NCBI GenBank assembly: GCA_019412865.1
Contig: DXOJ01000571.1
Span: 1-5,481 of the forward strand
Direction: 5' to 3'
From: Bacteroides sp.
GTDB lineage: Bacteria; Bacteroidota; Bacteroidia; Bacteroidales; Bacteroidaceae
Length of the DNA: 5,481 nt
The notes under the pieces are model-generated. The model was given only the letters and a program-made list of their open reading frames with translations. It ran no database searches and had not been told where the DNA came from. The translations under genes and the position numbers were made by a program. Shown here in pieces: positions 5,429 to 5,481 of this stretch (position 1 is its first letter; each line of letters starts with the position of its first letter).

Positions 5429-5481
5429 ATGCATGAAAGGCAGGCAATAAAAAAGAGAGTCAAATCCCTGCTGGAGGGAAT
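5429..5481 (+). CDS. Partial CDS at right edge: first 17 codons of a probable next gene
   Basis: An ATG 27 nt after the primase stop opens a frame that stays open to the window edge. It encodes MHERQAIKKRVKSLLEG, a basic amphipathic helix-like start. The leader between the genes is AT-rich and lacks a Shine-Dalgarno sequence, as at the other starts. Same strand and short spacing suggest it belongs to the rightward operon. The other nearby ATG (5433) reaches a stop after five codons. Too little is visible to name a family. Confidence 0.45.
   Translation, partial: MHERQAIKKRVKSLLEG

Overview
The window looks like part of an integrative conjugative element or conjugative plasmid from a Bacteroidales host (Bacteroides, Parabacteroides or a relative; the genus cannot be resolved by eye). 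Three things point that way. A DUF4099/DUF3945 protein, an exported M23 peptidase and a CHC2/Toprim primase-like protein lie side by side, a gene set known from Bacteroidales mobile elements. Start codons have A/T-rich leaders rather than Shine-Dalgarno sequences. A TAnnTTTG-type -7 box stands before the rightward genes.

Layout. Two divergent gene blocks share a 74-bp AT-rich intergenic region (3752-3825). The leftward block (3751 to 1, running off the window) holds four tightly packed genes with 4-5 nt gaps. They are a DUF4099/DUF3945 protein (379 aa), an unrecognised 474-aa protein, an unrecognised 271-aa protein, and the first 119 codons of a fourth protein. The last three form one paralogous family. 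The 271-aa protein matches the C-terminal two thirds of the 474-aa protein (shared DVRGHRT motif). The edge gene matches the 474-aa protein's N-terminal domain. Both C-terminal regions also end in a stretch that resembles half of a DUF3945 module, so the operon may have grown by duplication and shuffling of one modular family.

The rightward block (3826 to the right edge) holds an exported M23/LytM peptidase, a primase-like protein with a degenerate CHC2 region and a Toprim domain, and the first codons of another gene. Both main genes are broken as written. The peptidase has a signal-peptide segment separated from an intact catalytic domain by two TGA codons. The primase has a TGA exactly where the family carries a conserved Trp. 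All premature stops are TGA, which leaves three readings open: decay, sequence errors, or TGA read as Trp. The last is unlikely, because TGG is the normal Trp codon here.

A further unexplained feature is a set of TGTCA pentamers on exact 10-bp phasing (3836-3870, plus one copy 30 bp upstream) over the start of the peptidase gene. If the element is functional, the rightward genes would supply local peptidoglycan opening and primase-type DNA metabolism for transfer. The leftward genes would supply accessory proteins of unknown function. No tRNA, rRNA, CRISPR array or insertion sequence was seen, and no stretch over 300 bases lacks a gene.
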